Source: CAZOZZ01 sp965262425 (GTDB taxonomy: Bacteria; Acidobacteriota; Terriglobia; 20CM-2-55-15). Taken from it: a stretch of DNA of 64,000 nt. Positions 8,507-17,114 of this stretch are shown here, piece after piece. Each line of letters starts with the position of its first letter. Within the stretch, counting starts at the first letter, position 1. Location: the NCBI GenBank assembly GCA_965262425.1, contig OZ253536.1:806001-870000 (forward strand), given 5' to 3'. The notes under the pieces were generated by a model. The model was not told the origin of the DNA, made no database searches, and saw only the letters and a list, made by a program, of their open reading frames with translations. The position numbers and the translations under genes are program-made.

Positions 8507-9657
8507 GTGTAGTCCGTCACAGTTAATGTAACTTATTCAGCTTTCCTACGTCTGAGTATATATGAGGAGAGCACCGACGATTAAATTGGACATTCCTGTG
8601 CGGAAGGAACTGGAGCGACTGAGCCGAAGCCGCAGTGTGGCGGTCCGGTTGGCGGAACGATCTCGAATTGTCTTGCTGGCCGCCGGGGGTCTGGACAATC
8701 AGGAGATCGCTGCCAAGTTGGACATCACTCGTCAAAAGGCCGGACGTTGGCGCGATCGTTTCGTTGAAGATGGCCTCGGGGGAATCGAAAAGGACGCTTC
8801 CCGCAGTGGACGGATTCCCTCGACCGGCCGCCGGAAGCGGGCCCGGATCGTGAAGAAGACGGTCGAAGGGAAGCCTCCGAACGCCACGCACTGGAGCCGG
8901 TCCTTGATGGCCAGGGCAACCGGCGTCAGCGAGTCCACGGTAGGGAGAATCTGGCGGGCTCATGGCTTGAAGCCTCATCTGGCACGCACCTTCAAACTTT
9001 CCAACGACAAACAATTTGTCGAGAAGTTGGAGGATGTGGTCGGTTTGTATCTGAACCCTCCGGAAAACGCCATTGTTTTGTCCTGCGATGAGAAGAGCCA
9101 GATGCAGGCCCTGGACCGCACGCAACCCGGGTTACCTCTGAAGAAGGGGCGGTGCGGCACCCTCACCCACGACTACAAACGCAACGGGACGACCACGATG
9201 TTCGCCGCGCTCAATACGCTGGACGGCTCGATTATCGGGACCTGTATGCCGAAGCATCGTCATCAGGAATGGATCCGGTTTCTCAATCAGATCAAACGTT
9301 CCGTGCCGAAAGACAAACAGATCCATATCATTTGCGACAACTACGCCACGCACAAACATCAGAAAGTCGTCAACTGGTTGAAGCGCAACACGCGCTTTCA
9401 TGTGCACTTCACACCGACCAGTGCATCCTGGCTGAACATGGTCGAACGCTTCTTCCGGGATCTTTCCGAACAACGGCTTCGGCGCGGGGTTTTCCATTCG
9501 GTTCCTGAGCTAATCCAGGCCGTGGAGGAATATGTCGGGGGTCACAATCAGAACCCGAAGCCCTTCATTTGGACCGCAACGGCTTCCGATATTCTTGAAA
9601 AAGTTCAACGTGCCCGAAAGAAGCTCGATAAGTTACAGTCTGTTTGACGGGGACCAC
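8507..9657 (+). mobile_element. IS630-family element, subtype A, copy 2 (intact)
   Basis: 1151 bp, ends GTGTAGTCCGTCACAG and the complement of GTGGTCCCCGTCAAAC, TA duplications at 8505-8506 and 9658-9659. It is inserted into the CTAG that forms the right target duplication of the 158-bp MITE, so it arrived after the MITE. Confidence 0.95.
8562..9647 (+). CDS. IS630-family transposase (subtype A)
   Basis: 361 residues. N-terminal HTH region (about 15-125; 'LDNQEIAAKLDITRQKAGRW') followed by a DDE_3 core: Asp in 'VLSCDEKSQMQAL', Asp in 'IHIICDNYATHKH', Glu in 'SASWLNMVERFFRD'. This is the usual IS630/Tc1-mariner arrangement, cutting and rejoining at TA. Near-identical to the copies at 24076 and 58514 (one visible substitution is Thr for Ile in 'RIPSTGRR'), suggesting recent amplification. 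Confidence 0.95.
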   Translation: MRRAPTIKLDIPVRKELERLSRSRSVAVRLAERSRIVLLAAGGLDNQEIAAKLDITRQKAGRWRDRFVEDGLGGIEKDASRSGRIPSTGRRKRARIVKKTVEGKPPNATHWSRSLMARATGVSESTVGRIWRAHGLKPHLARTFKLSNDKQFVEKLEDVVGLYLNPPENAIVLSCDEKSQMQALDRTQPGLPLKKGRCGTLTHDYKRNGTTTMFAALNTLDGSIIGTCMPKHRHQEWIRFLNQIKRSVPKDKQIHIICDNYATHKHQKVVNWLKRNTRFHVHFTPTSASWLNMVERFFRDLSEQRLRRGVFHSVPELIQAVEEYVGGHNQNPKPFIWTATASDILEKVQRARKKLDKLQSV

Positions 9658-9660
9658 TAG

Positions 9661-9856
9661 GCGACGGGGCCTGACGCGGGTCGAGCGCGAGGGTTGGTCG
9701 GTCCGCCACGCCGCCAAGGCTACATGGGTGATCGGGCGGCCCGACGCCACCGTTATCGTTCTGAAAGCGGTTTGTCCCCACCTGGGTGTTCCATCAACTG
9801 GCAACGACCGTTTCGAAAAGCTGGTTGATTACCTGGTCCGTTTATCCGAAAATTGA
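9661..9856 (+). pseudogene. Fragment of an unrecognised gene cut by MITE/IS630 insertion
   Basis: An open frame right of IS630 copy 2 reads 'RRGLTRVEREGWSVRHAAKATWV' in part and ends '...KAVCPHLGVPSTGNDRFEKLVDYLVRLSEN'. If the MITE and IS630 copy are removed, the same frame continues leftward through 8239-8341 ('EPVLSQCGTLGRNSWTDAG'), giving about 110 codons that begin just after an in-frame TAG in the IS1182 target site. 'AVCPHLG' recalls a Rieske cluster motif, but the rest does not fit, so I do not name it. Probably the debris of a gene broken by three insertions. Confidence 0.35.
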
Positions 9857-9941
9857 TTTTTATTGAGACTATGATGGTGGTGGAACGGCTCTTTGGGGCC
9901 GGTCAGCACTCGTACCTGTTAAGCTTGAGGTCTTACTAATA

Positions 9942-11030
9942 ATGCTACAAGCCATACTCCCCGATCACCTCACCAGACTGACCGACGACGAGACGGATCG
10001 TCGGATCACCGAATTAAGGTCCCACCTGGGGTCCCGTCTGGTCGTTCTTGGTCACCATTATCAGCGTGACGAAGTTATCAAGTTCGCCGACATTCGAGGC
10101 GATTCGTTCAAGCTCTCCCAGTGGGCATCGCGGCAGGAGGAAGCAGAGTACATTCTCTTCTGCGGCGTGCACTTCATGGCCGAAAGCGCCGACATCCTGA
10201 GCGGTTCATCCCGGAAGGTAATTCTGCCGGATCTGAATGCCGGGTGTTCGATGGCTGACATGGCGGCTCTGGATCAGGTGGAAACCTGCTGGGAACAGCT
10301 CGCGCGGACAACTTCGGAAAAGATTGTCCCGATCACCTATATGAACTCGGCCGCCGGCATCAAGGCGTTCTGTGGCCGACACGGCGGCGCCGTGTGCACA
10401 TCGTCGAATGCTCCGGCGGTGATGCGATGGGCGCTCGAGCGGGGAGACAAGGTCGTGTTCCTGCCCGACCAGCACCTGGGCCGTAACACCGCCTACCAGC
10501 TGGGCTTTCGGTTGGAGGAAATGGTCGTCTGGGATCCTTACCTGGAACTGGGTGGAAGCACCCCGGACCAGCTGATCGAGTGCCGGTTTATTCTCTGGAA
10601 GGGTCACTGCTCCATCCATGGGCGTTTTCAGCCGCACCACGTGGCGCGGGTTCGGGAACAGCATCCCGGCATTCGTGTGATCTCGCATCCGGAGTGCAAG
10701 TTCGAGGTCGCCCAATTGTCCGACTCGGTGGGTTCTACCGAGCACATCATCAAGTGTGTCACGCAGTCCCCCGTGGGAACCAAGTGGGCGATCGGGACCG
10801 AGATCCATCTGGTCAACCGGCTGAAGAACGAAAATCCCGATCGGTTTATTATTCCGCTCGACGATTGTGGTTGTCTCTGTTCGACGATGTTCCGGATAGA
10901 TGCGCCACACTTGCTGTGGTCGATGGAGAACCTGGCCGCTGGCACAGTCGTCAACCAGATCAAGGTCGAACCGGAAGTGGCCGAGTGGGCCCGAGTGTCT
11001 CTGAACCGGATGCTGGAGATCACGAACTAG
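9942..11030 (+). CDS. nadA: Quinolinate synthase A
   Basis: 362 residues, full family length. It condenses iminoaspartate with dihydroxyacetone phosphate to quinolinate, the de novo NAD precursor, using a [4Fe-4S] cluster in the cytoplasm. Visible hallmarks: 'VLGHHYQRDEV' near residue 35, 'FMAESADIL', the first cluster Cys in 'NAGCSMADM', 'YMNSAAGIKA', 'FLPDQHLGRNTA', the second Cys in 'SHPECKFE', and the third in 'DDCGCLCSTMF'. No nadB or nadC is nearby. The TAG stop codon lies inside the CTAG target site of a 158-bp MITE, so the insertion left the reading frame intact but replaced its 3' untranslated region. Confidence 0.97.
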   Translation: MLQAILPDHLTRLTDDETDRRITELRSHLGSRLVVLGHHYQRDEVIKFADIRGDSFKLSQWASRQEEAEYILFCGVHFMAESADILSGSSRKVILPDLNAGCSMADMAALDQVETCWEQLARTTSEKIVPITYMNSAAGIKAFCGRHGGAVCTSSNAPAVMRWALERGDKVVFLPDQHLGRNTAYQLGFRLEEMVVWDPYLELGGSTPDQLIECRFILWKGHCSIHGRFQPHHVARVREQHPGIRVISHPECKFEVAQLSDSVGSTEHIIKCVTQSPVGTKWAIGTEIHLVNRLKNENPDRFIIPLDDCGCLCSTMFRIDAPHLLWSMENLAAGTVVNQIKVEPEVAEWARVSLNRMLEITN

Positions 11031-11188
11031 GAGCCTCGGCGACAGAAGGGATCGTAGCGAGAAAGTGGAGAATCGAGGCCAGATGTTCTCGATTTTGAGG
11101 CGAATAGTGGTTCCATTCAACGAAAAATCGGGGAAATCTGGACCGATTATACCGCTTTCGCAGTAGATCTCTTCTGCCGCGCAGGCTC
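11031..11188. mobile_element. 158-bp MITE with IS1182-type ends, copy 2 (inverted)
   Basis: Same length and interior as the copy at 8346 but in the opposite orientation, flanked by CTAG at 11027-11030 (which includes the nadA stop) and 11189-11192. The left terminus has a few changes (GAGCCTCGGCGACAGAAG). It fills the nadA-acyP spacer and may act as a hairpin in the transcript. Confidence 0.9.
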
Positions 11189-11206
11189 CTAGGTTCCCAT
11201 CTTGCC

Positions 11207-11482
11207 ATGCCAGCCAGGCGATACTTCGCAACAGGCCGTGTCCAGGGTGTCGGGTATCGCTACTTTGCCCTTTCCGAAGCCGAACGGTGCCGTGTGCGCG
11301 GCTGGGCTCGAAATCTTCCCGACGGTCGCGTGGAGATTCATGCCGAAGCGTCTGACGTGCGGATGCTGGAGAACTTCAAGGCAAGTTTAGAGAGCGGCCC
11401 TGTCGGAGCAAAGGTCGAGGCGCTAACGGAAAACGAGCGGCCTGAGTCCGATTCTTATTCATCTTTCACGATCCGAGGTTGA
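11207..11482 (+). CDS. acyP: Acylphosphatase
   Basis: 91 residues, normal family length. It hydrolyses the carboxyl-phosphate bond of acylphosphates. The signature 'GRVQGVGYRYFA' with the phosphate-binding Arg, and 'RGWARNLPDGRVEI' with the catalytic Asn, are both present. The ATG at 11207 gives the classic N-terminus; another ATG at 11202 is in a different frame. It ends 5 bp before apt, with which it is probably cotranscribed. Confidence 0.93.
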   Translation: MPARRYFATGRVQGVGYRYFALSEAERCRVRGWARNLPDGRVEIHAEASDVRMLENFKASLESGPVGAKVEALTENERPESDSYSSFTIRG

Positions 11483-11487
11483 TCTAA

Positions 11488-12003
11488 ATGGACGAGTTCA
11501 AAGCCCTCATCCGCGAGATTCCGGACTATCCCAAACCGGGAATCCTGTTCTACGACATCACGACGTTGCTGAAAGACCGCGAGGGCTTTTGCCGTCTGAT
11601 CGATCACATGACCCTGCAGACACGCACCATCCATGCGGATCTGGTCCTGGGTATTGAAGCGCGCGGCTTCATATTCGCGCCCGCGCTCGCTTACAACATC
11701 AATGCCGGCTTTGTGCCGATTCGCAAGCCGAACAAGCTGCCATATGAAACCGAAACGGTATCGTACGACCTGGAGTACGGAACCGACTCGCTGGAAATTC
11801 ACAAGGATGCCATCACGCCAGGCAGTCGCGTCATTATCGCCGACGACTTGCTTGCGACAGGGGGGACGGCAGCCGCGGCCGCACACCTGGTTGAAAAGGC
11901 CGGAGGTGTGGTCGCCGGTTTCACGTTCGCGGTGGAGTTGGAATTCCTGAAGGGTCGGGACAAGCTCGACGGCTACGACGTTTTCTCGTTGATCCAGTAC
12001 TGA
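11488..12003 (+). CDS. apt: Adenine phosphoribosyltransferase
   Basis: 171 residues, standard length. It converts adenine plus PRPP to AMP (purine salvage). The N-terminal 'IREIPDYPKPGILFYDITTLL' and 'VLGIEARGFIFAPALAY', and the PRPP-binding loop 'VIIADDLLATGGTAAAA', are typical of Apt. A GAGG ribosome-binding site lies about 10 bp upstream, in the 3' end of acyP. Confidence 0.96.
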   Translation: MDEFKALIREIPDYPKPGILFYDITTLLKDREGFCRLIDHMTLQTRTIHADLVLGIEARGFIFAPALAYNINAGFVPIRKPNKLPYETETVSYDLEYGTDSLEIHKDAITPGSRVIIADDLLATGGTAAAAAHLVEKAGGVVAGFTFAVELEFLKGRDKLDGYDVFSLIQY

Positions 12004-12010
12004 CGACCGC

Positions 12011-12038
12011 TTGACAAGTGTTCATCGACCTATATACT
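12011..12038 (+). promoter_or_regulatory. Sigma70-type promoter for the RRM protein gene
   Basis: Perfect -35 TTGACA (12011-12016), 16-bp spacer, -10 TATACT (12033-12038). The predicted start near 12045 leaves a leader of about 130 nt before the ATG at 12175. Long leaders are common in cold-regulated RNA-binding protein mRNAs (inference). Confidence 0.65.
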
Positions 12039-12174
12039 GAGGTACGTAAGAGAAGTTACTAAACCTGTTTAGGTACCTCATGCCCTGTTCGGAAAGTAGT
12101 TGAATCTTGTTTGCCGACTCTCCTTTCCCACCATGCTCGCGAAGTTCCTCTACAGATAAATTCAAGGAAGTTTA

Positions 12175-12480
12175 ATGACCAAAAAATTGTATGTTGGAAA
12201 TCTGTCGTTCCAGACGACGGAAAGTGAACTCGACGACCTGTTTGCCCAGGCCGGCGAGGTCGAATCAGTCCGGATCATCACAGATCGAGACACCGGCCGA
12301 TCCAGAGGCTTCGGATTTGTGGAGATGAACGAGGAAAATGCCGAAAAGGCGATTTCGCAGTTCAACGGACAAGAGTTGGACGGTCGCGCACTCACGGTCA
12401 ACGAAGCACGACCTCAGGCGAATCGCGGCGGTCGTGGCGGCGGTGGTGGCGGCGGCGGTGGCGGATACAGTCGTTACTGA
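12175..12480 (+). CDS. RRM RNA-binding protein with Gly-rich tail
   Basis: 101 residues. One RNA-recognition motif spans residues 2-80, with RNP2 'KLYVGNLSF' and RNP1 'RSRGFGFVEM' carrying the RNA-contacting aromatics, followed by a tail of Arg/Gly repeats ending 'GGGYSRY'. This matches the small bacterial/cyanobacterial glycine-rich RNA-binding (Rbp) proteins, which act as RNA chaperones and are often cold-induced. AAGGAAG lies just before the start. Likely monocistronic, from the promoter at 12011. Confidence 0.95.
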   Translation: MTKKLYVGNLSFQTTESELDDLFAQAGEVESVRIITDRDTGRSRGFGFVEMNEENAEKAISQFNGQELDGRALTVNEARPQANRGGRGGGGGGGGGGYSRY

Positions 12481-12493
12481 GCAAGATCACGAA

Positions 12494-12518
12494 GGCACGG
12501 AGGCTTAGCAACCGTGCC
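12494..12518 (+). terminator. Possible terminator hairpin after the RRM gene
   Basis: GGCACGG (12494-12500) pairs perfectly with CCGTGCC (12512-12518) across an 11-nt loop, 13 bp after the RRM stop. There is no U-tract, so this is a weak call. The rest of 12519-12705 shows nothing recognisable. Confidence 0.35.
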
Positions 12519-12705
12519 GCTCGCTTTCCCCGGGACCAGGTGACGCCGCCTCCGTAGGCTGGGCGCGGTCCCCGTTTGTGTCGAGGCGCTGGTGCGTCTG
12601 GTCGGCGCTTGTGCGCCCTCTGGAACCTTCCGCATCCATCCCGGGCCGCCAGGCGCCATCGATCGTTTCCTGAGCGGAAACCGATCCACCAATCAGTGTA
12701 TTCTT

Positions 12706-12927
12706 ATGCAGTTTTCCCGATCATCAAAGTCCCCTGACAAGCGCTGGTACCTGGGTGTGATCTGTGCAAAATGCCGGACCCCGATCCTGTTCGGTCTGGA
12801 TCGAACCGAAGGCAAAGGCCCGTTCGAACCCCCAGCTATGCTGTTTCTTACCTGTAGCGAAGCCGAATGTGGACATCGTGCGGACTACAGTGGCGCGAAG
12901 GTCTCGGCACACCAGAAGAATCCGTAA
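12706..12927 (+). CDS. Small Cys-pair (zinc-ribbon-like) protein, unknown function
   Basis: 73 residues from the ATG at 12706; an upstream in-frame ATG at 12592 would add a low-complexity leader and is less likely. Two Cys pairs, 'VICAKCRTP' (about residue 20) and 'LTCSEAECGHR' (about residue 50), are placed as in a zinc ribbon. I do not recognise the family. It sits alone between the RRM gene and the tRNA. Confidence 0.5.
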   Translation: MQFSRSSKSPDKRWYLGVICAKCRTPILFGLDRTEGKGPFEPPAMLFLTCSEAECGHRADYSGAKVSAHQKNP

Positions 12928-13006
12928 GTCGGGCCAGAGCCTGGTAGAGCCGTTCAACACCCTAATTCGTTTTCCACCTGTCCTTAACTTGTTAGAATCC
13001 CAACGC

Positions 13007-13080
13007 GGCCCTGTAGCTCAGTAGGATAGAGCAGCGGTTTCCTAAACCGAAGGTCGGGGGTTCGATTCCCTCCAGGGCTA
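13007..13080 (+). tRNA. tRNA-Arg (anticodon CCU)
   Basis: 74 nt that fold as a cloverleaf: acceptor GGCCCTG with CAGGGCT, D arm GCTC/GAGC, anticodon loop TTCCTAA (CCU at 34-36), T arm with TTCGATT. The top anticodon-stem pair is a G-A mismatch. No CCA is encoded. The last 21 nt form part of the island's attachment repeat. Confidence 0.95.
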
Positions 13081-13082
13081 TT
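13060..13082. other. attL: left attachment repeat of the island
   Basis: The 23-bp block starting GTTCGATTCCCTCC, comprising the tRNA T loop and acceptor 3' strand plus TT, is repeated without mismatch at 50594-50616. Integration into the 3' end of a tRNA with the integrase gene next door is the standard arrangement for tyrosine-integrase islands. Confidence 0.88.
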
Positions 13083-13236
13083 CCTTTAGTGTCCAGTACC
13101 GTGCAGTTCTGTCCCGTAACCCACTGAAAAACCAGCAGAAGGTAGGATTTCGAATCCAGGGTGGTCCAGCCTTGTCCGGTAATATCCGTATAATTTTGAT
13201 GGGTAAAACGATGGGAAAGAACACGGAGGGCAAGAG

Positions 13237-14482
13237 ATGGGAAGTGTAGCGCAGGACGTAAGCCAACGGCAGTTTGGAAGACTTGTCGCTGTTCAACTCA
13301 AGAAACTGCCGGCAGGAATGCACAACGACGGTGGCGGCCTCTATCTCCAAGTCCAGGACTCAGGCTCACGCTCGTGGATTCTCCGAACCACGGTCCGCGG
13401 AAAGCGACGAGACATCGGCTTGGGCGGCCTATCTACGAAATCACTGTCTGAAGCCCGCAAGGAGGCGGCTGACCAGCGGTCCCGCTCGAGGGAGGGCGAG
13501 GACATTGTTGAGTCGCGCCGCGCCGAGAAACGGATTACGCCGACATTTGAACAGGCGGCGATAGCCGTCCACAGAAATCTCGCCCAGACGTTTCGCAGCG
13601 AGCAGCACACTCACAATTGGTTTCGATCACTAGAGAAACATGTCCTCCCGACCTTCGGCTCGAAGACCGTAGATGTGATCGACACGGCAGACGTACTCCG
13701 AGCCATCGGACCCATCTGGACTAGGACACCGGATACGGCACGGCGGACCCTCCGGCGAATCAAAGCGATTTTCGATTACTGCCAAGCCGCGGGATACCGA
13801 AACGTCATGGTCGGCAATCTCGCCGTGCCACTACCGAATCCCTGTGATGGAATCAAGTCCGCATTGCCGAACAATCACGCTGGGGAAAAGCATCACCAGG
13901 CCCTCGCTTACCAGCAGTTGCCGGTTTTCATTGAAGCCCTCCCGAAGACGGCCTCTTCTTTGTCCGTCAAACTGGCGCTTGAATTCACCATTCTGAGTGC
14001 ATCAAGAACGTCGGAAGTCCTGAAGGCCCGATGGAGAGAATTCGATGTCGGCAACCAGGTTTGGACAGTGCCGGCGGACCGAATGAAGATGAAAAAAGCG
14101 CATCAAGTACCGCTCTCCGCTCGATGCGTTGAGATCCTCGAGCTCGCAAAACAGTTCAACGAGGGAGATGTCGTGTTTCCTGGCCAGCTTGGCCAGCCTC
14201 TATCTAACATGTCGATGTTGATGACGGTCAGACGCATGAGGCATGAGGGCCTCACGGTTCACGGATTCCGCGCAACATTCAAGACCTGGGCAGAAGAACG
14301 GACGAATTTCGACAGCCTAGTGATTGAAAGCGTCACTAGCCCACCAAGTGAGAGGGATCGAGCGGCACTATCTACAGACCACGTTCTTTGAGAAGCGCAA
14401 AATGCTGATGGACGCCTGGGCGAGGTTTGCAACGGCCGACCAGTCGAAGGTTGTTCAGATCAGGGCGGAGAGGAAAGGATGA
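13237..14482 (+). pseudogene. P4-type tyrosine integrase, frameshifted before the catalytic Tyr
   Basis: The N-terminal DUF4102-like arm domain (about 10-95) is followed by core-binding and catalytic domains: first Arg in 'TILSASRTSEVLKARW', then 'TVHGFRATFKTWAEE' for the His-x-x-Arg box. At about 14334 the frame shifts: after 'DSLVIESV' the correct continuation 'LAHQVRGIERHYLQTTFFEKRK' in part lies in another frame and runs to the TGA at 14480-14482. The frame as it stands (13237-14391) therefore lacks the nucleophilic Tyr and is probably inactive. It lies directly beside attL and is oriented away from the tRNA, as is typical. Confidence 0.9.
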
Positions 14483-14841
14483 CCGGAAACATGCAGGGCA
14501 TGACTGCAGAACGACCCGAGGAGCCGAAACCATTCCCGTGCGTGCTGAGCTATCCACTGGTCGGCCGCGCCATTCCCGGACTTGTCTTTACCGGACTTGT
14601 TCGCGTCATCCAGCCCGATGCTCCGCAACTTGTTGAGCCGTCCGACTGGCAGCGCCACACCATTTGTCGCGCCGCCCTGATGGAGCACCTTGATGCCGAC
14701 CCCCGTGTCCGCTTGTTCTTCGACAGCCTGCCGCAGAGACTGTCCAGATTCCGGGTTGGGGTAAAGGAGACGACTAAGACTCTAATGGTGGAGTTCGACC
14801 CCGACCCCCACGAGCAGGTAGCGCAGTTTGTAAAGAGTGAC

Positions 14842-16257
14842 CTAGCAGCCCGTGGCAGAAGTGGGGTTTTCTGAGTTGAGAGTTTCAGGTCTTCGCCCGG
14901 ACGGAACGGCGTCTAAATCGATTCTGGAGCGCTGAGGATGGAACGAGAGCGATTCACAGTGGCTCCAGAGCAGTATTAAGGTGAATAAGGCCATGACATG
15001 TTGGCCCTGAAGGCCTCGTGGTGTGCCGTTTCCGAAATTGTTCCGAAGGATCAGGCTCAGATTCAAAGCGGCATATTGAATCAGGACGCGCTTGAGAATG
15101 TTGTCCCGATGTCGGAGGTGAACCCGACGCATTGCGCCGGTTTCCAGCGTGTGTGCGAACGGTCGTTCCAACATCAGTCCGCGCTGTCGGAGTAATTGCT
15201 TGCCCCGGTTGCCTCGGATTCGTCGCCGGTTGGCATAGACGGCCTGTTTTTCTTCGGACTTATCTTTCCAGTTGCGTCGGCCCCGGTCCGGTTCCGAGAT
15301 GTAGCTGCGAATGTTGAGGTCTTTGAATCCGGTCAACGTATCGTTACTGTGATAGCCCTTATCCGCCACCAGTTCGGAGAGCACATCGTTCCGAAGTTTC
15401 GATCCAGGATCGGCGGCCAAGGTCTCCATCTGATGCGCGGCTTGGATCATCGTTTCTTTGATCGTCGTCGTGTCGCCCTGATCGGCACCCTGCACCGTGA
15501 CCGCCAGGATGGCTCCGGTCTTCATGTCGGCGGCATGCTCCACCTTATGGGCCAGATGCGTTCGTCCGTCCTTCATCTTCGTGATTCGCGCATCCGGGTC
15601 GTGGGGATGCTCCCACTCTTTGTTCGATCCTTTCTTCGACCGCTTGCGGTCGAGTCGCCCCAGCTCGGTTTGCGTCGGTGTCTCGATCCCAGACGCCTTG
15701 GCCAGCCGTGTCAGGAATTGGTTGTAGGCTTCTCCGGTGTCCCGGCGTACGATCGACCGCATCGCCGCGTTGGCTTCCAGTGTCGATGCATCCACGCCCA
15801 CCGTCTTCCCATCGATCAGGCCCTCACCGGCCAACACGCCCAACATCCACGAAAAGACCTTTCCATGTGTTTCCAGATCGATCAACCGTCGCGTCCGCGA
15901 GACTGTCGAATGATCCGGCACCCCTTCGCTCAGCCCGACTCCAAGGAATCCTCGCAAACTCAGAGAATCGGCACACCGCCACGCTATGCCACGCTCCGAA
16001 TCGATTCCTTCGAAATAGCCCACCAGCAACATCCTAAAATACTTGCCCGGCGCCACGCTCGGCCGACCCATCACCTCAGCGTAGAACTGCTCACAGGCAT
16101 CTTCGACGAACCGGTCGAACTTGGCTTGGTCCAAGATTCGGTTAACCCGTTCGTAGAACACGTGGCCCGCTGTCCGCGGCAACTCTGCTGTCGCAACCCA
16201 TAACGTGGCTTGTCGGTCCTTTTTCCGTCCCATTCCCATATCGCGTTCTCCTTCCAC
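14842..16257 (-). CDS. DUF772/IS1182-like DDE transposase whose stop codon is in the target site
   Basis: 471 residues. N-terminal domain 'MGRPSVAPGKYFRMLLVGYFEG', DDE core with Asp in 'KTVGVDASTLEANA', Asp in 'LVADKGYHSND', Glu in 'RGLMLERPFAHTLE'. The frame runs through the left tip of the element, and its TAG stop is formed by the CTAG duplication (14842-14845), so the gene has no stop of its own. The frame is otherwise intact. Confidence 0.9.
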   Translation of the reverse strand: MEGERDMGMGRKKDRQATLWVATAELPRTAGHVFYERVNRILDQAKFDRFVEDACEQFYAEVMGRPSVAPGKYFRMLLVGYFEGIDSERGIAWRCADSLSLRGFLGVGLSEGVPDHSTVSRTRRLIDLETHGKVFSWMLGVLAGEGLIDGKTVGVDASTLEANAAMRSIVRRDTGEAYNQFLTRLAKASGIETPTQTELGRLDRKRSKKGSNKEWEHPHDPDARITKMKDGRTHLAHKVEHAADMKTGAILAVTVQGADQGDTTTIKETMIQAAHQMETLAADPGSKLRNDVLSELVADKGYHSNDTLTGFKDLNIRSYISEPDRGRRNWKDKSEEKQAVYANRRRIRGNRGKQLLRQRGLMLERPFAHTLETGAMRRVHLRHRDNILKRVLIQYAALNLSLILRNNFGNGTPRGLQGQHVMALFTLILLWSHCESLSFHPQRSRIDLDAVPSGRRPETLNSENPTSATGC

Positions 16258-16325
16258 TATCTTCCTCGCGATACGGTCGCATGGGGTCCGTTGTTAACTA
16301 TGAAGTTGACTTGCACCACGGGCTG
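14846..16325 (-). mobile_element. 1480-bp IS (IS1182/IS5-superfamily) with CTAG duplication
   Basis: Termini CAGCCCGTGG on both sides as inverted repeats, flanked by CTAG at 14842-14845 and 16326-16329. One transposase gene on the minus strand. It interrupts the gene starting at 14479. Confidence 0.9.
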
Positions 16326-16801
16326 CTAGGGCTGCCGTGGCCCTGGCTGAGTCATGATTTGCTGCAGTCCTTCTGTTTCCGCATGGCTGCCGCCGAAACT
16401 GGCACTGAGCTTCAGACCGTGTATGACCTAGACCCCGCTGAGGTCACAGCAAAAGGCGAAAAGGAGCATCAAGGCCCCAGGAGAAGCTTCAGAGGAACGT
16501 CGAGTGGCTCTACCGCAACTCACTCAAGACCCCGAAGGACTCCATACGGTCGATTGCAGCGGAGTACCACCAGTATCGACACAATCCGAAGACCTGTAAG
16601 AATTGTGATGATCGCCGCACGGTGCGGGAAGCCATCAAAGAAGTGCGGCGCGTGCTGGGCGATAACCAGCCCTGTCTCTCCACCTAACCCCCCTGGGGGA
16701 AACTGACTCCGTCTTTCCCCCTCTTCCTCCGACAACCTCACTCTTGAGATGCTTTAGGTGTCCGACGAAGTCCGGCGTGAGCCGAGGGAGGATGCTTAGT
16801 T

Positions 16802-17071
16802 TTGAAGAAAAAAGGAATCCAGAAAGTGAGGGGCAGCGAACACGTTTATCTGCCCAAGGTCGGCTTTGTCCGGCTCTTTACCGTGCTGATGCTGATCCCC
16901 GTATCTAAATCGACATGGTGGGAGGGGGTCCGGACAGGCCGCTACCCACCTGCAATCAAGCTTGGTCCACGAACGACAGTATGGCGAGCAGAGCACGTCC
17001 GGGCGTTAATCGACAATCCTGACCGGGGATTCGGCGACGAGCAGAAGGCGCGTGAGGCGGTCACGGCGTGA
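16802..17071 (+). CDS. AlpA-family phage/island regulator
   Basis: 89 residues from a TTG start, 9 bp after GGGAGG. The segment 'GFVRLFTVLMLIPVSKSTWW', 'GRYPPAIKLGPRTTVWRAEHV' is the AlpA/prophage CP4-57 regulatory HTH domain with its characteristic SxxTWW and LGxRTxxW motifs. AlpA proteins are small MerR-like DNA-binding proteins that switch on integrase/excision genes in P4-like elements. Its place 2.4 kb from the tRNA-proximal integrase fits that role, although that integrase is frameshifted. Confidence 0.88.
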   Translation: MKKKGIQKVRGSEHVYLPKVGFVRLFTVLMLIPVSKSTWWEGVRTGRYPPAIKLGPRTTVWRAEHVRALIDNPDRGFGDEQKAREAVTA

Positions 17072-17114
17072 AGTTCCAACGTAAGTACCCCATGACTGTA
17101 GAGGGTGAATGACT

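Larger units (their letters stand above)
14479..16687 (+). pseudogene. Unrecognised island protein, split by an IS and frameshifted
   Basis: It begins with ATGA overlapping the end of the integrase. 121 codons ('KPFPCVLSYPLVGRAIPGLVF' in part) run into the IS at 14846. Removing the IS and one CTAG joins them in frame to 'LPWPWLSHDLLQSFCFRMAA' after the element. A second lesion near 16450-16490 moves the obvious coding continuation ('EWLYRNSLKTPKDSIRSIA', 'CKNCDDRRTVREAIKEVRR') into another frame, ending TAA at 16685-16687. Intact length would be about 240 residues. I do not recognise the family; the CxxC near the end may bind metal. Confidence 0.55.

Noticed and set aside
9661..9856. Rieske iron-sulfur protein based on AVCPHLG
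   Set aside because: Only one half of a Rieske motif is present, near the end of a short frame, and no second Cys-x-x-His box follows.
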